From: Nanobdellota archaeon
Lineage (GTDB): Archaea > Nanobdellota > Nanobdellia > Parvarchaeales > Parvarchaeaceae
Direction of reading: 5' to 3'
Assembly: GCA_021818905.1 (NCBI GenBank)
Contig: JAKASS010000002.1
Coordinates: forward strand, 53,460 to 117,459
Length of the DNA: 64,000 bases
Shown here: one piece after another, positions 42,080-51,607 of the stretch
How positions within the stretch are numbered: position 1 is the first letter of the stretch
Layout: the number at the start of each line of letters is the position of its first letter
The notes under the pieces: model-generated
Told to the model about the DNA's origin: nothing
Seen by the model: only the letters and a program-made list of their open reading frames with translations
Database searches by the model: none
Made by a program: the position numbers and the translations under genes

Positions 42080-43606
42080 TTAACTAAATTCTCCAAATAA
42101 CTTTCTAGATTCTGCGCTTCTTAAAAAGTCCAAATCTGCGAAGCCGCCATAAATTAATCTTATATCGCCTATCCCGAGTCTTAATATGAGTGTCCTGTCA
42201 AAACCGAAACCCCACGCAACTATGTTCTTTTTTATGCCGAATGGCTCTAACGTCTCTGGCCTAAAAACTCCTGAATTTCCGACTTCTATCCACCTGTTAA
42301 TTTTTGGACTAAATGCTTGAATTTCCAAGCTTGGCTCCGTATAAGGATTATAAGTCGGTTTCAGCCGGATTTTATCTATACCCATCTTTTTGTAAAATTC
42401 ACTTATGTAACCTACCAGATCAGACAAACTAAGATTATCATCATATACTATTCCCTCTACCTGGTAAAATTCTGGTAAATGAGTCTGATCCGAGGTCTCG
42501 TTCCTAAATACCTTACTTACTGAAAAATATTTCGCTGGTGCGTCTTTATTTTTAGATATATAGTCGCTTATGTATCTAAATGTGGTGGCGGTCGTATGCC
42601 CTCTCATTATAAGCACTTTACTTTTTCTCTCGTCAAATTCGCGCCGGTAACCGATAGATTTATCATTCTTCGCCGAGTTGAATCCTTTTTCGTATACCTG
42701 CTTTACTTTTTCTAATAATTCCTTTGGAACTTTAGGCTTTGGCGCGTCTATATAGATTGTATCCTGAATATCTCTGTCTGGGTGATCCTGCTTAAACATC
42801 ATAATGTCGAAATTCCAAAAGCTGGATTCCGCATAATTGCTATGCATCTCTTTGAATCCCATTGTAGCTAATACGTCTTTTACCTTTGAACTGAATTGTT
42901 TTGCGATATTTCTCCTGCCACACGGCCGGGTTAGGGGTTCCGTATCTAATAGATACTCTCTGAATCCCACGCCCCTCCAATTTTTTATCAATTCTGGTGT
43001 AAGTCTATCCACTAAATCTTTGTTGAAACTGCTTGACTTTAGGACGTTTATGCCGTTCTCGGTTATTTCTATCTTCTCATTTACAGTTTCTGATTTTCGT
43101 ATTATATTTCTTCTTAAAAGATCAGTTAAATCTACGTTGTCGCTAATTTTATCTAAATCTGACATATCCAAGAGCGCGTTCTTTTTCTCAATAAGTCCTA
43201 CCTTCGTTTCATCTAAAATGAACTTATCCATGTTTACCTGGATTATCTTGTTTTTCCGTAGCGTGCCTATGGCGGCGCTTATTTCATCTGCATCTAATGG
43301 CATCTTTTTTATATCCTGATAAGACAAAGGGGGATTTTCTCTGATTTTCTTGACCAAAACGTATTCAGGTAAGCCACTAGAAAGATATTTTCTGCCTAAT
43401 TCAGTTAAACTGTATCCTATTGTAATTTCATTTATTATTTTTAATAAACCGTAGCTCATCATCTTTCTAGCGGAGTTAAAAAGCGCAGATTTTTCTACGC
43501 TATATTTTTCGGATATTTGCGATAGATACCTATCCTCTTCTGAAACTGCCGACAGAAGCAATTTATCATTCTTATTTAGAAGTTCTGCTATTTTGTCTAT
43601 GTTCAT
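42080..43606 (-). CDS. pheS: Phenylalanyl-tRNA synthetase alpha subunit
   Basis: 508 residues. Winged-helix N-terminal domains (1-200) are followed by the class II core: GHTTATTFRYI, RNETSDQTHLPEFYQVEG (motif 2) and VAWGFGFDRTLILRLG (motif 3). The AT-rich intergenic region upstream carries two palindromes (43641-43687). Confidence 0.93.
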   Translation of the reverse strand: MNIDKIAELLNKNDKLLLSAVSEEDRYLSQISEKYSVEKSALFNSARKMMSYGLLKIINEITIGYSLTELGRKYLSSGLPEYVLVKKIRENPPLSYQDIKKMPLDADEISAAIGTLRKNKIIQVNMDKFILDETKVGLIEKKNALLDMSDLDKISDNVDLTDLLRRNIIRKSETVNEKIEITENGINVLKSSSFNKDLVDRLTPELIKNWRGVGFREYLLDTEPLTRPCGRRNIAKQFSSKVKDVLATMGFKEMHSNYAESSFWNFDIMMFKQDHPDRDIQDTIYIDAPKPKVPKELLEKVKQVYEKGFNSAKNDKSIGYRREFDERKSKVLIMRGHTTATTFRYISDYISKNKDAPAKYFSVSKVFRNETSDQTHLPEFYQVEGIVYDDNLSLSDLVGYISEFYKKMGIDKIRLKPTYNPYTEPSLEIQAFSPKINRWIEVGNSGVFRPETLEPFGIKKNIVAWGFGFDRTLILRLGIGDIRLIYGGFADLDFLRSAESRKLFGEFS

Positions 43607-43640
43607 AATTTCACTTTATAATATAACTTGCAAACCTAAT

Positions 43641-43687
43641 AATTTAAAGTTTAACTTTAAATTCTATTACGTTTGTAAAATTTACAA
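43641..43687. promoter_or_regulatory. Two adjacent palindromes between pheS and the AK6-like gene
   Basis: A perfect 23-bp palindrome (arms AATTTAAAGTT and AACTTTAAATT around one base, 43641-43663) and a 15-bp one (TTGTAAA/TTTACAA, 43673-43687) lie about 35-80 bases upstream of pheS in a 290-bp AT-rich gap. TATA-like tracts are near both. The rest of the gap to 43896 shows nothing recognisable. Probably operator sites for pheST; a replication role cannot be excluded. Confidence 0.45.
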
Positions 43688-43896
43688 CCTACCCTTCTCA
43701 ATTAATTTTATACATATATACGAACTACCAGCATAAAGTTTTTTCTAATCTTTTCTCTATTCCCGCAGTAAGTCTACTTATTAATTTTCTTGGCTAATCT
43801 GGTTTATCCTCCATTAAATTAGTGCCAATTTTGCTTATATAAGTTATTTCTAAGAAAAATAGAAATTAATATTAAGTTAGCTATCCAAATATAATA

Positions 43897-44421
43897 ATGA
43901 TAATTTCTTTGAGTGGAACACCAGGAACTGGGAAGAGCGCTTTGGGTGCAAATGTCGCACGTAAATTGGGCTATGATGTAATTGAATTGTCAGATTTCAT
44001 AAAAAACGGTTCTGAATTAGAGACCGAAGTGTCTTTAAATGATCTAAACCATATAAGTAACAGCAAAATGAAAGAAAATTCAATAATCGTATCACACCTT
44101 GCGCACCTTCTTACATCAAATAAGATTGATTTATTTATTGTGCTTAGATGTGACCCAAGAGAATTAATAAAACGACTTAAAAAGAGAGGTTACCCAAATT
44201 CTAAAGTTTACGACAACGCTATGTTTGAAGCCTTGGACGGAACTTACATAGAAGCAGTAGAGTTGCATAAAAACGTGGTGCAAATCGATAACACGAAAAA
44301 CTTAAACTCTGCTGTAAGACAGATTGTTTCTTTTGTAGAAAATGGGGATCCGCCTAAGAAGTTTAATAAAGACTACAGCAAGTATCTGCTTTTGATAGAA
44401 AAACTTTTTAGGTCTAGATAA
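43897..44421 (+). CDS. AK6/Fap7-type adenylate kinase homologue
   Basis: 174 residues. P-loop SGTPGTGKS at residues 5-13, the SHLAHLL segment, VLRCDPRELIKRLKKRGYPNSKVYDN (LID-like) and NAMFEALDG identify the AK6 family, linked to small-subunit maturation through uS11/Rps14. It runs convergently to the uS7 gene, with stop codons adjacent. Confidence 0.85.
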   Translation: MIISLSGTPGTGKSALGANVARKLGYDVIELSDFIKNGSELETEVSLNDLNHISNSKMKENSIIVSHLAHLLTSNKIDLFIVLRCDPRELIKRLKKRGYPNSKVYDNAMFEALDGTYIEAVELHKNVVQIDNTKNLNSAVRQIVSFVENGDPPKKFNKDYSKYLLLIEKLFRSR

Positions 44422-45090
44422 TTATCGGCTTGACGCGGCTTGTCGCTCTGTGTCGATTTTCTTTGATACTGGGAAAGAAGTATCTGATCTGTTATATGCA
44501 CCCATCAAAATCTCATAAAGTGCATCTTTTGCCTTTTTACCTGAAAATGAAAGCTGGAACGTGCCCTCTGCAATCCATCTTAATGATAAGTCTAGTCTCC
44601 TCATTGGTGAAGTATCTACCTGCTTTGCGATTCTTTGGCCCGCTATCAAAAGCGACATAACTTCTTCCCTGGGCGCAGAATTTTCTATAGCCCTAACAAG
44701 TACCTCGACTGGATTTTTGCTATCCTTGCTTATGCGGTCAAATGCCCCATTTACTATGCTAAAAGCGGTATAAAATCTGCCGGAAGATAACTTGGAAGTC
44801 CTTAAGTGCTTTTTACCCTTGTGTCCTGGAACCATAAGATGTGTGATAAGTCTTTCGACTATGTCTACCTTCGACCTTGCGAGTCTCTGCTGAGATAACC
44901 TTCCTGAGCTTTTAGGCATTATGATTGGCTTAACGGATATAACACCCCTAAGCCCTAAATCTTTAACCTCGACATTGAAATCGTACTTATTAAAAAGCTT
45001 ATAATCAGTAACTTCTTCCTTTGTCTCTTTAGCTTTTGGTTTTTCTTCTACAACCTTTGGCTTTTCTTCGATAGTTTTTGTTTCTTCCAT
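44422..45090 (-). CDS. rps7: Ribosomal protein uS7
   Basis: 222 residues. KVDIVERLITHLMV, LVRAIENSAPREEV and SLRWIAEGTF-like segments match archaeal uS7. The first ~28 residues are an added Glu/Lys-rich low-complexity tail (EEKPK repeats). Last gene of the rpo operon. Confidence 0.93.
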   Translation of the reverse strand: MEETKTIEEKPKVVEEKPKAKETKEEVTDYKLFNKYDFNVEVKDLGLRGVISVKPIIMPKSSGRLSQQRLARSKVDIVERLITHLMVPGHKGKKHLRTSKLSSGRFYTAFSIVNGAFDRISKDSKNPVEVLVRAIENSAPREEVMSLLIAGQRIAKQVDTSPMRRLDLSLRWIAEGTFQLSFSGKKAKDALYEILMGAYNRSDTSFPVSKKIDTERQAASSR

Positions 45091-45091
45091 T

Positions 45092-45529
45092 TTATCTAAC
45101 TGGTTTCTGTTTTCTTCCCTTTACTAATTCTTTTAAAGATATGCCATTAACTGTATTTATCCTAAATTTTACACCGGGAAGGTCGCCTCTAGCGCCTTTC
45201 TGTGCGCCACCTATTCTTTCAACTACAACATCATTATGCTCATCTACAAAGGATATGCCTTTGCTAAATGGAATGTAAGCGGTTATTACCTTTCCATTCT
45301 TTGTAAGTTGTACTTTGCACGACTTTCTTTTACCGGATGATGGTTTCTTTGGGGTTATTTCTACCTTTTCAAGAACTATGCCCCTAGCTTGCGGTGCGCC
45401 TTCTAAAGGATCGTATTTTTTCCAAGTGTTAAGAAAATGCGAACGACTCCTATTTTTGCTAAATTTCACTCTATCCCTTCGCATTAAAAGGACTCTTCCA
45501 TTAAACAAGCCCCTTGTTTTATTACCCAT
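45092..45529 (-). CDS. rps12: Ribosomal protein uS12
   Basis: 145 residues, archaeal type. GRVLLMRRDRVKFSKNRSRSHFL and RKSCKVQLTKNGKVITAYIP are clear. The decoding-centre loop, nearly always PNSA, reads PSSG here. One base from uS7. Confidence 0.92.
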   Translation of the reverse strand: MGNKTRGLFNGRVLLMRRDRVKFSKNRSRSHFLNTWKKYDPLEGAPQARGIVLEKVEITPKKPSSGKRKSCKVQLTKNGKVITAYIPFSKGISFVDEHNDVVVERIGGAQKGARGDLPGVKFRINTVNGISLKELVKGRKQKPVR

Positions 45530-45535
45530 ATTATT

Positions 45536-45940
45536 TTATCTTATATTTATGCTCATGATATTAAAATACCTTTGCATCAACAACTTTGCCAATTTTATCT
45601 TGGTGTAATTAGGTTTCCCATTTACGGATGCTTCTATCTTCTTTTCAGAATCCTGTCCATTAGCAACGTAGCCGGATATGAGTTTATTAGGACGTATTAT
45701 ATTTTCTAAAAGCTTAACGGGATCATCTGAATATTCAACGACCAAGATTTCTTTTTTTAACATCTCGTGGAGCATCTTTATCTTCATTCCGTCCTTGCCT
45801 ATGGCTATGCCTGCCTGCCCCTGATTAACTACAAATATTATTTTATCTCCGTTAGTAATACAGTCGCGTGGAGCTACGGTGGTCACATCAGAAAAAACGT
45901 TCATTGAAGAAATTGTGTCGCTGTCTAGTTTTATATTCAT
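45536..45940 (-). CDS. nusA: NusA-like KH-domain protein
   Basis: 134 residues, the short archaeal NusA with KH domains only (DKIIFVVNQGQAGIAIGKDGMKIK with the GxxG loop). Its position between eL30 and uS12 is the classical one. Confidence 0.9.
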   Translation of the reverse strand: MNIKLDSDTISSMNVFSDVTTVAPRDCITNGDKIIFVVNQGQAGIAIGKDGMKIKMLHEMLKKEILVVEYSDDPVKLLENIIRPNKLISGYVANGQDSEKKIEASVNGKPNYTKIKLAKLLMQRYFNIMSINIR

Positions 45941-45943
45941 AAC

Positions 45944-46201
45944 TTACTTCTTTATCCCTAACACAGAAATGTTAAATGACTTGCTACATGCGATAGAAAG
46001 CACCTCACTGTCTCCTTCGTATTCAACGGTTTTTATCTTTAGCTCTGAAATCGACCTAAGCATGTCTTCGCTTATGTTAGAAGCATAAACTATAAAATCG
46101 AGTTCGTCTTTCTTTGCGGCCCTTATAGTAGAATTTATGCCTATAGAAATAGCCTTACTCTTTATCCTTTCTTTCAGTTTCTCCTTTATCTTCGCTTCCA
46201 T
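45944..46201 (-). CDS. rpl30e: Ribosomal protein eL30
   Basis: 85 residues, L7Ae/L30e fold (ISIGINSTIRAAKKDELDFIVYASNISED). Its start lies 47 bases inside the rpoA2 end, an unusually long overlap for this operon. The lysine-rich N-terminus is diverged but synteny is decisive. Confidence 0.85.
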   Translation of the reverse strand: MEAKIKEKLKERIKSKAISIGINSTIRAAKKDELDFIVYASNISEDMLRSISELKIKTVEYEGDSEVLSIACSKSFNISVLGIKK

Positions 46202-47279
46202 TTTCTTCTTTTACGACCAATTTTACTGCACCAGTACCAATTGGTATCACCTGGTTAGACATTACATTGTTGGCTACATAGTTAAACTCATCTGTTTCGT
46301 GATAAAGACTTGCTTCTACTAGGTGTTTAAGAGGTATCTCGAATGCCGCTCTTGCAAATACCGATTCAGTTTCTCCGCTTAGGCCGTATCTTCCTATTCC
46401 TCTAACGGTTCCGTCAAGACACATTGCGTCTGCGATAAGGAATATGTGTCTTAGATCTACTGTAAGACCTACGTTCTGAAGAGTATTGTAAACCTCTTCT
46501 ACTATAAGATTCCTAGCAACCTCTACGCCTAAAACCTTCGAAACCTCTATTACATCATTTGAAATGGTTCTGGCCTGATCAACTTCTTCGAACTTTAATA
46601 CCTCCTCTAGGTTTGTACCTATTGTCTTTATCCAGAAATTGCCTTCTTTATCTTGATTTAATATTGCTCTGCTTATATTTGGTATACCCGATAATGTTAC
46701 TTCAGTTAATTTGTTCCTGAGCTTTATAAGTTTCTTTACATTCTCAGCGGATTTGTCATTAACTATTAATTTATCTTCCTCTACATGAGAATTCAATTTG
46801 AATTTTGAGATTTTGCTAGATATGTCTCTTAATGTGAGCCCGTATGCCTTCAGTGTTTCTCTATCAAACAAAAACTCTATCGACTTCTTTCTTATAGAAA
46901 CGTCATAAGAAGAAACTAGGTCTCCTATCTTTATTTCTATAAGCCTATCGGCGAATTCTGTTACTTTCTGTCTCGATTTGGCGTATTCTTCTTTAAGAAA
47001 TATATCCATTACTGGGGTTGACATCTCCTTCTTTGCGTCAAAAATTTCTACCAGGCGCGGAAGCCCGGCAGTAGTGTTTATTACCGTAAGACCAGCAGAG
47101 TGTTTTGTTCTAAGCGTAAGCTGCGTACTTGCTTCTCCTATGCTTTGAGCGGCGATTACTCCGACGTCTTCTCCCGGAGTTATAAGGGATCGCTCGTATA
47201 TTTTCCTAAGTTCGTCTAAATCCGCTTTTTCGCCGTATTTTGCTTTATACGCTTTTATGTATCTATCCGGTGTTTCCAT
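46155..47279 (-). CDS. rpoA2: RNA polymerase subunit A''
   Basis: 374 residues, C-terminal part of the largest subunit. Bridge-helix/trigger-loop region GEDVGVIAAQSIGEASTQLTLRTKH and CLDGTVRGIGRYGL are intact. The tail ends in a charged extension that overlaps eL30. Confidence 0.96.
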   Translation of the reverse strand: METPDRYIKAYKAKYGEKADLDELRKIYERSLITPGEDVGVIAAQSIGEASTQLTLRTKHSAGLTVINTTAGLPRLVEIFDAKKEMSTPVMDIFLKEEYAKSRQKVTEFADRLIEIKIGDLVSSYDVSIRKKSIEFLFDRETLKAYGLTLRDISSKISKFKLNSHVEEDKLIVNDKSAENVKKLIKLRNKLTEVTLSGIPNISRAILNQDKEGNFWIKTIGTNLEEVLKFEEVDQARTISNDVIEVSKVLGVEVARNLIVEEVYNTLQNVGLTVDLRHIFLIADAMCLDGTVRGIGRYGLSGETESVFARAAFEIPLKHLVEASLYHETDEFNYVANNVMSNQVIPIGTGAVKLVVKEENGSEDKGETERKDKE

Positions 47280-47285
47280 ACGTCT

Positions 47286-49808
47286 TTATATCTTAAGATC
47301 TCCCTTGTCGCTTGCCGACACATCCAAGCCATCTTCGCCATACAGGAATTGTACTATCTTTTTGCCTAGTCTTACCGATAAATCATTGCCTACTTTAAGG
47401 TCCTGTAGAGCGGATGAAAGCCTTCTCTGCATGTAACCTGATATAGGAGTACGTATAACGTTGTCCATTAGCCCTTCACGACTACTCGCAGAGTGAAGGA
47501 AATATTCTACGGGATTCAGGCCAGACATATAACTTGAGGTTACAAAACCTCTGGCCTTAAGCGCATTATCTCCCTTCATTGAGTGTGCTGTAAGTCTCCC
47601 TTCAAATCCATTATTTATTCTGACGTCTCTCAAAAGCTGCTGGCCAACGGCACCAACTATTGGTATAAGGTTGGTAACGCTACCTTTCGCCCCGGTTGTT
47701 ATCATAGATTCAACGTTGTTATTTTCTTTCTGTATAAATGTGTCTATTGCATTTCTTATTCTTACCCTCATCTTATTTGTTAAGCTAAGTACCTTAGCCT
47801 CACTAAGTTCGTTATAATTCTTTAATAATGCATCCGCGTCTTTGCTCCCTTCCGCGATTATTTCGGCTATCCTGCTATACGCAACTTTAGGAATATCGAA
47901 ATCGCTTAAGTTAACGCTCATACCATATTTAAGAAGAACCATAAGAGCAAGTCGCCCGGACTGATCTATAAATTTAGCTGTCACATCAGACCCATACCTA
48001 ACAAACAAGAACTGCAAGAGGCTTCCATTTTCTTTACCTATTGTTGCACTGTCTATAACGCCCGTTTCTAGCTTGCCATTCCTGATTCTAACATAGCTGT
48101 CCTCATTTTTTGTAATCTTAAACGTTGTACTATTGCTTTCAAAGTTAAGATCTTTAGGAAGAATCATGCTAAATATTTCCCTGCCGGAATATTTGTCTTT
48201 CTTTAGCGGCTGTTCTACACCAACATTAGCAAGAAGGAATTCCGCTGTAGCTCTATCTATAGACATATCGTTAGTTGTCAACATTGCACAGCCAGATACA
48301 TAGTCCTGTGCTGCACCTATCAATGGCAAACCATGTCTTGGCGAAACTATATTGTGCTTTATGTTTATTATCATGTCCGCTTCGGCTAAGGCCTCTTCAT
48401 TTTGCAAAACGTGAATGTTCATCTCGTCGCCGTCGAAGTCAGCATTATAAGGCAGGGTCGACGCTGGATTTATACCTAAAGTACTATAAGGTAAGATTCT
48501 TGCATAGTGTCCCATTATAGACTGCCTATGAAGTGAAGGTTGACGATTGAAAAGTACTATGTCGCCGTCTACAAGATGCCTTTCAACGATGTAACCTGGC
48601 TTTAATTCTTCAATTAAATTTTCTACCGTTAGCTCTGTTATTTTCTTCTTTATCCCGTCCGGCGTTATTATATAGTTCGCACCGGGGTAAGAATTAAAAT
48701 TCTTAATCAAAGATTTCAATCTATCCATGTTTATTTCTGTAACGTACTCTGGGAATGTTATCTCCTTTGCTATTTTCACTGGTACGCCGACTTCATCCAA
48801 TCTTAAGAAAGAATCCGGGGAGATGACTGAACGAGCGCCATAGTTTACTCTCTTACCTAAAACGGAGCCTCTAAATCTACCTTCTTTACCTTTTATTCTG
48901 TCCTCTAAAGTCTTAAGCTTCTTACCGGACTTATGTCGCGCTATTGGTACCTGGGCAGTTCCATTGGAAATAAACGTGGTTACATGATACTGAAGCAGGT
49001 CCCACAACTCGTCTATTATTATCTCTGGGGCGCCAGATTTTATGTTTTCTGCAAGTCTTTGATTAGTTCTAACTATATCGGTTAATTTGTGTGTCAAGTC
49101 ATCTTCACTTCTCTGGCCATTCTCAAGAGTTATGGATGGCCTTATGGTTATTGGTGGCACGGGCAAGAGAGTTATTACCATCCACTCTGGTCTTGAATGG
49201 TCCGGGTCAAGCCCCATGAACTGCAAGTCTGAATCTTTTATCTTTTCCAATCTTTCAAGAACATCTACCGGGGTTAACTTTTGTCCGCCGTATATGAATG
49301 TATATGGTTTCTCTAGTTTGGTTTTCTGCTGTTTTTCCCTGCAGAATGGACACATTGTAACATTCTTTGCATGTTTTATTATCGCCTTTATAGTTTTGGT
49401 TCTCTTTTGATGTCCTTCGCTGCTCTCGATAGCTACTAAAGATTCGCTGAGCCTTTTAAGCGAATTCTCTTGGATTAATATTCTGCCGCACGAATTACAA
49501 GTTGCATTTATTAGATTGTAAATGTATGGGACCATCTTTATGTTAAAGACTGGACTTGCGAGTTCTATGCAACCAAAATGGCCGGGGCAATCTTTTATTG
49601 TATTTCCACAGGTTTTACATACAAGCCCTGGGTCTGTAACGCCCATTCTTAGATCGGAAAGGCCCCCGTCTATAGGAAAACCGTCTATATCGTATAGCTC
49701 TGATGAAGTCACCGTGACTGAACTCATTTTTTGGATGGTTTTGGGAGACAAGAGTCCAAATTCTATTCCATTTATCTTATTGAAAACAAAGTTCGAATCT
49801 AGTTTCAT
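47286..49808 (-). CDS. rpoA1: RNA polymerase subunit A'
   Basis: 840 residues. Zinc sites CKTCGNTIKDCPGHFG and CNSCGR, and the catalytic NADFDGDEMNIH loop holding the active-site Mg, are present. It begins four bases inside the rpoB1 end and is followed by the split partner A''. Confidence 0.97.
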   Translation of the reverse strand: MKLDSNFVFNKINGIEFGLLSPKTIQKMSSVTVTSSELYDIDGFPIDGGLSDLRMGVTDPGLVCKTCGNTIKDCPGHFGCIELASPVFNIKMVPYIYNLINATCNSCGRILIQENSLKRLSESLVAIESSEGHQKRTKTIKAIIKHAKNVTMCPFCREKQQKTKLEKPYTFIYGGQKLTPVDVLERLEKIKDSDLQFMGLDPDHSRPEWMVITLLPVPPITIRPSITLENGQRSEDDLTHKLTDIVRTNQRLAENIKSGAPEIIIDELWDLLQYHVTTFISNGTAQVPIARHKSGKKLKTLEDRIKGKEGRFRGSVLGKRVNYGARSVISPDSFLRLDEVGVPVKIAKEITFPEYVTEINMDRLKSLIKNFNSYPGANYIITPDGIKKKITELTVENLIEELKPGYIVERHLVDGDIVLFNRQPSLHRQSIMGHYARILPYSTLGINPASTLPYNADFDGDEMNIHVLQNEEALAEADMIINIKHNIVSPRHGLPLIGAAQDYVSGCAMLTTNDMSIDRATAEFLLANVGVEQPLKKDKYSGREIFSMILPKDLNFESNSTTFKITKNEDSYVRIRNGKLETGVIDSATIGKENGSLLQFLFVRYGSDVTAKFIDQSGRLALMVLLKYGMSVNLSDFDIPKVAYSRIAEIIAEGSKDADALLKNYNELSEAKVLSLTNKMRVRIRNAIDTFIQKENNNVESMITTGAKGSVTNLIPIVGAVGQQLLRDVRINNGFEGRLTAHSMKGDNALKARGFVTSSYMSGLNPVEYFLHSASSREGLMDNVIRTPISGYMQRRLSSALQDLKVGNDLSVRLGKKIVQFLYGEDGLDVSASDKGDLKI

Positions 49809-51607
49809 ACTTTTTTACCTAACGCTATTCTTGGGTATATACCAACTGATTTTAATTCGTCTAGTAATATCTTAAATGATGCTGAGACTTCGATTAATTT
49901 TATCGGTGCATCTTCTCCATCTAGTTGACAGTAACCGGTTTTCTTTCTAACGTTATAAACAGCTATCATGCCGCACTTCGCACATATGGGTATAGATATC
50001 TTGTCCGAGTCGAACCGCTCTTTCAATGACATCGCTGCGCCATAAGCTACAAAACAGTCTTTCTCCATCTCACCCAGCCTTAATCCGCCGCTCTTTGATT
50101 TACCCTCTGTAGGCTGTCTTGTAAGAAGCTGAATAGGCCCTCTGGCTCTAAACTGTATTTTATTTGATACAAAGTGTTTCAATCGTATATAGGCCATGTC
50201 TCCGACAAAAATTCTAGTTTTCATTTCTTCGCCCGTTATCCCGTTGTACATCGTCTCTACGCCGTTTTCTCTGAAACCATAAGAATGAAGTTCTTTCCTA
50301 AGTGATTCTTCGTCCTCGCCAGCAAATGGAGTTCCATCGACATATCTGCCGCCCAGTGCGCCTACTTTTGCGCCTAAAAGCTCTAGCAAGTAAGCCATTG
50401 ACATACGAGTTGGTAAAGAGTATGGCGAAAATATTAAGTCTGGTACTATGCCAGAATAAGTAAATGGCATGTCCTCCTCATCAAGAAGCATTCCGACTAC
50501 TCCTTTCTGTCCGCTTCTAGAGCCAAACTTGTCACCTATTTCTACTATTCGTTCCTGTCTTACTTTAAGTGAAACGTACTTGTTGCCGTCTGCAGTCGAA
50601 GTTAAATATACATTGTCTACAGTGCCGCTCTCGCTCGTTCTACACTCTACTGAAGATTCAACTTGTTTTTGAACGCCTAACCTAAACTTATCTATCGAAG
50701 AAACGAATCTTGGTGGTGATACTCTTCCTATAAGTACGTCTCCGCTCTCGACTTTTGCAGATGGGAACGCTATGCCGTCCTCATCAAGGAATTTGTAAGC
50801 ATCTTCAGATCTATACCCTATTACGTCTTTATCCGGAACTGTTATAACGTCGCTCTGGCCGCCTATATATTTTGTCTCTTCTATTTTGTACGGCCTGAAG
50901 AACATTGCTCTAAATAATCCTCTGTCAACTGACGATTTATTTATTATGATGGCGTCGTCCATATTGTAGCCAAGATAAGAAACTACTGCAACCACTATAT
51001 TCTGGCCAAAAACGTGGCTCTTAAAAGATTCATTATCATACATCTTTGTCTTTACTATTGGCAGTTGCTGATCGATTGCTATCATCGAGTCGTTATCCAT
51101 CCTTATAAGATAATTATTAGAATATATCCCTACACCCTGCTGTACACTTTTAACTGCCGTAACGTTTCTGTGCGCGTTACTGTGGTTTATGAAAGGCAGA
51201 AGGGACGCTTGTGTCCCAAAAACCGATAGTGGGGTTATTTCTAGGTGTGTATGCTGCGGAGTCAAATCACTTTCATTAAGCGCAACGTATGCATCTTCCT
51301 CCTCATCCGCATCCAAGTATTCTATTTTACCCGTGTTTACAAGAGTATCCCAAGTTATATGATTTCCTTCTAAGAGGTTTATGTCTTCCTTTGTTACAAG
51401 TGGTTTGCCGTTCTTTACGACTATCAACGCTCTGACAAGTCTACCACCATCGGTATTTATCATTACACTGTCGGTCTCTTCTCTGTATCTTACGTTAAGA
51501 CTTACTGGGAGATTCCCTTCTCTTCTATCGTTTATAAGTGCTTTTGTGAGTTTTGGCCCATCATCAGTTCTGCCAGATAGTCTACCGTTTACAAAGACAA
51601 AAGTCAT
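49805..51607 (-). CDS. rpoB1: RNA polymerase subunit B'
   Basis: 600 residues, C-terminal half of the second-largest subunit. GYNMDDAIIINKSSVDRG, GDKFGSRSGQKGVVG and a zinc-binding site near CAKCGM. Overlaps rpoB2 by four bases and rpoA1 by four. Confidence 0.96.
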   Translation of the reverse strand: MTFVFVNGRLSGRTDDGPKLTKALINDRREGNLPVSLNVRYREETDSVMINTDGGRLVRALIVVKNGKPLVTKEDINLLEGNHITWDTLVNTGKIEYLDADEEEDAYVALNESDLTPQHTHLEITPLSVFGTQASLLPFINHSNAHRNVTAVKSVQQGVGIYSNNYLIRMDNDSMIAIDQQLPIVKTKMYDNESFKSHVFGQNIVVAVVSYLGYNMDDAIIINKSSVDRGLFRAMFFRPYKIEETKYIGGQSDVITVPDKDVIGYRSEDAYKFLDEDGIAFPSAKVESGDVLIGRVSPPRFVSSIDKFRLGVQKQVESSVECRTSESGTVDNVYLTSTADGNKYVSLKVRQERIVEIGDKFGSRSGQKGVVGMLLDEEDMPFTYSGIVPDLIFSPYSLPTRMSMAYLLELLGAKVGALGGRYVDGTPFAGEDEESLRKELHSYGFRENGVETMYNGITGEEMKTRIFVGDMAYIRLKHFVSNKIQFRARGPIQLLTRQPTEGKSKSGGLRLGEMEKDCFVAYGAAMSLKERFDSDKISIPICAKCGMIAVYNVRKKTGYCQLDGEDAPIKLIEVSASFKILLDELKSVGIYPRIALGKKV

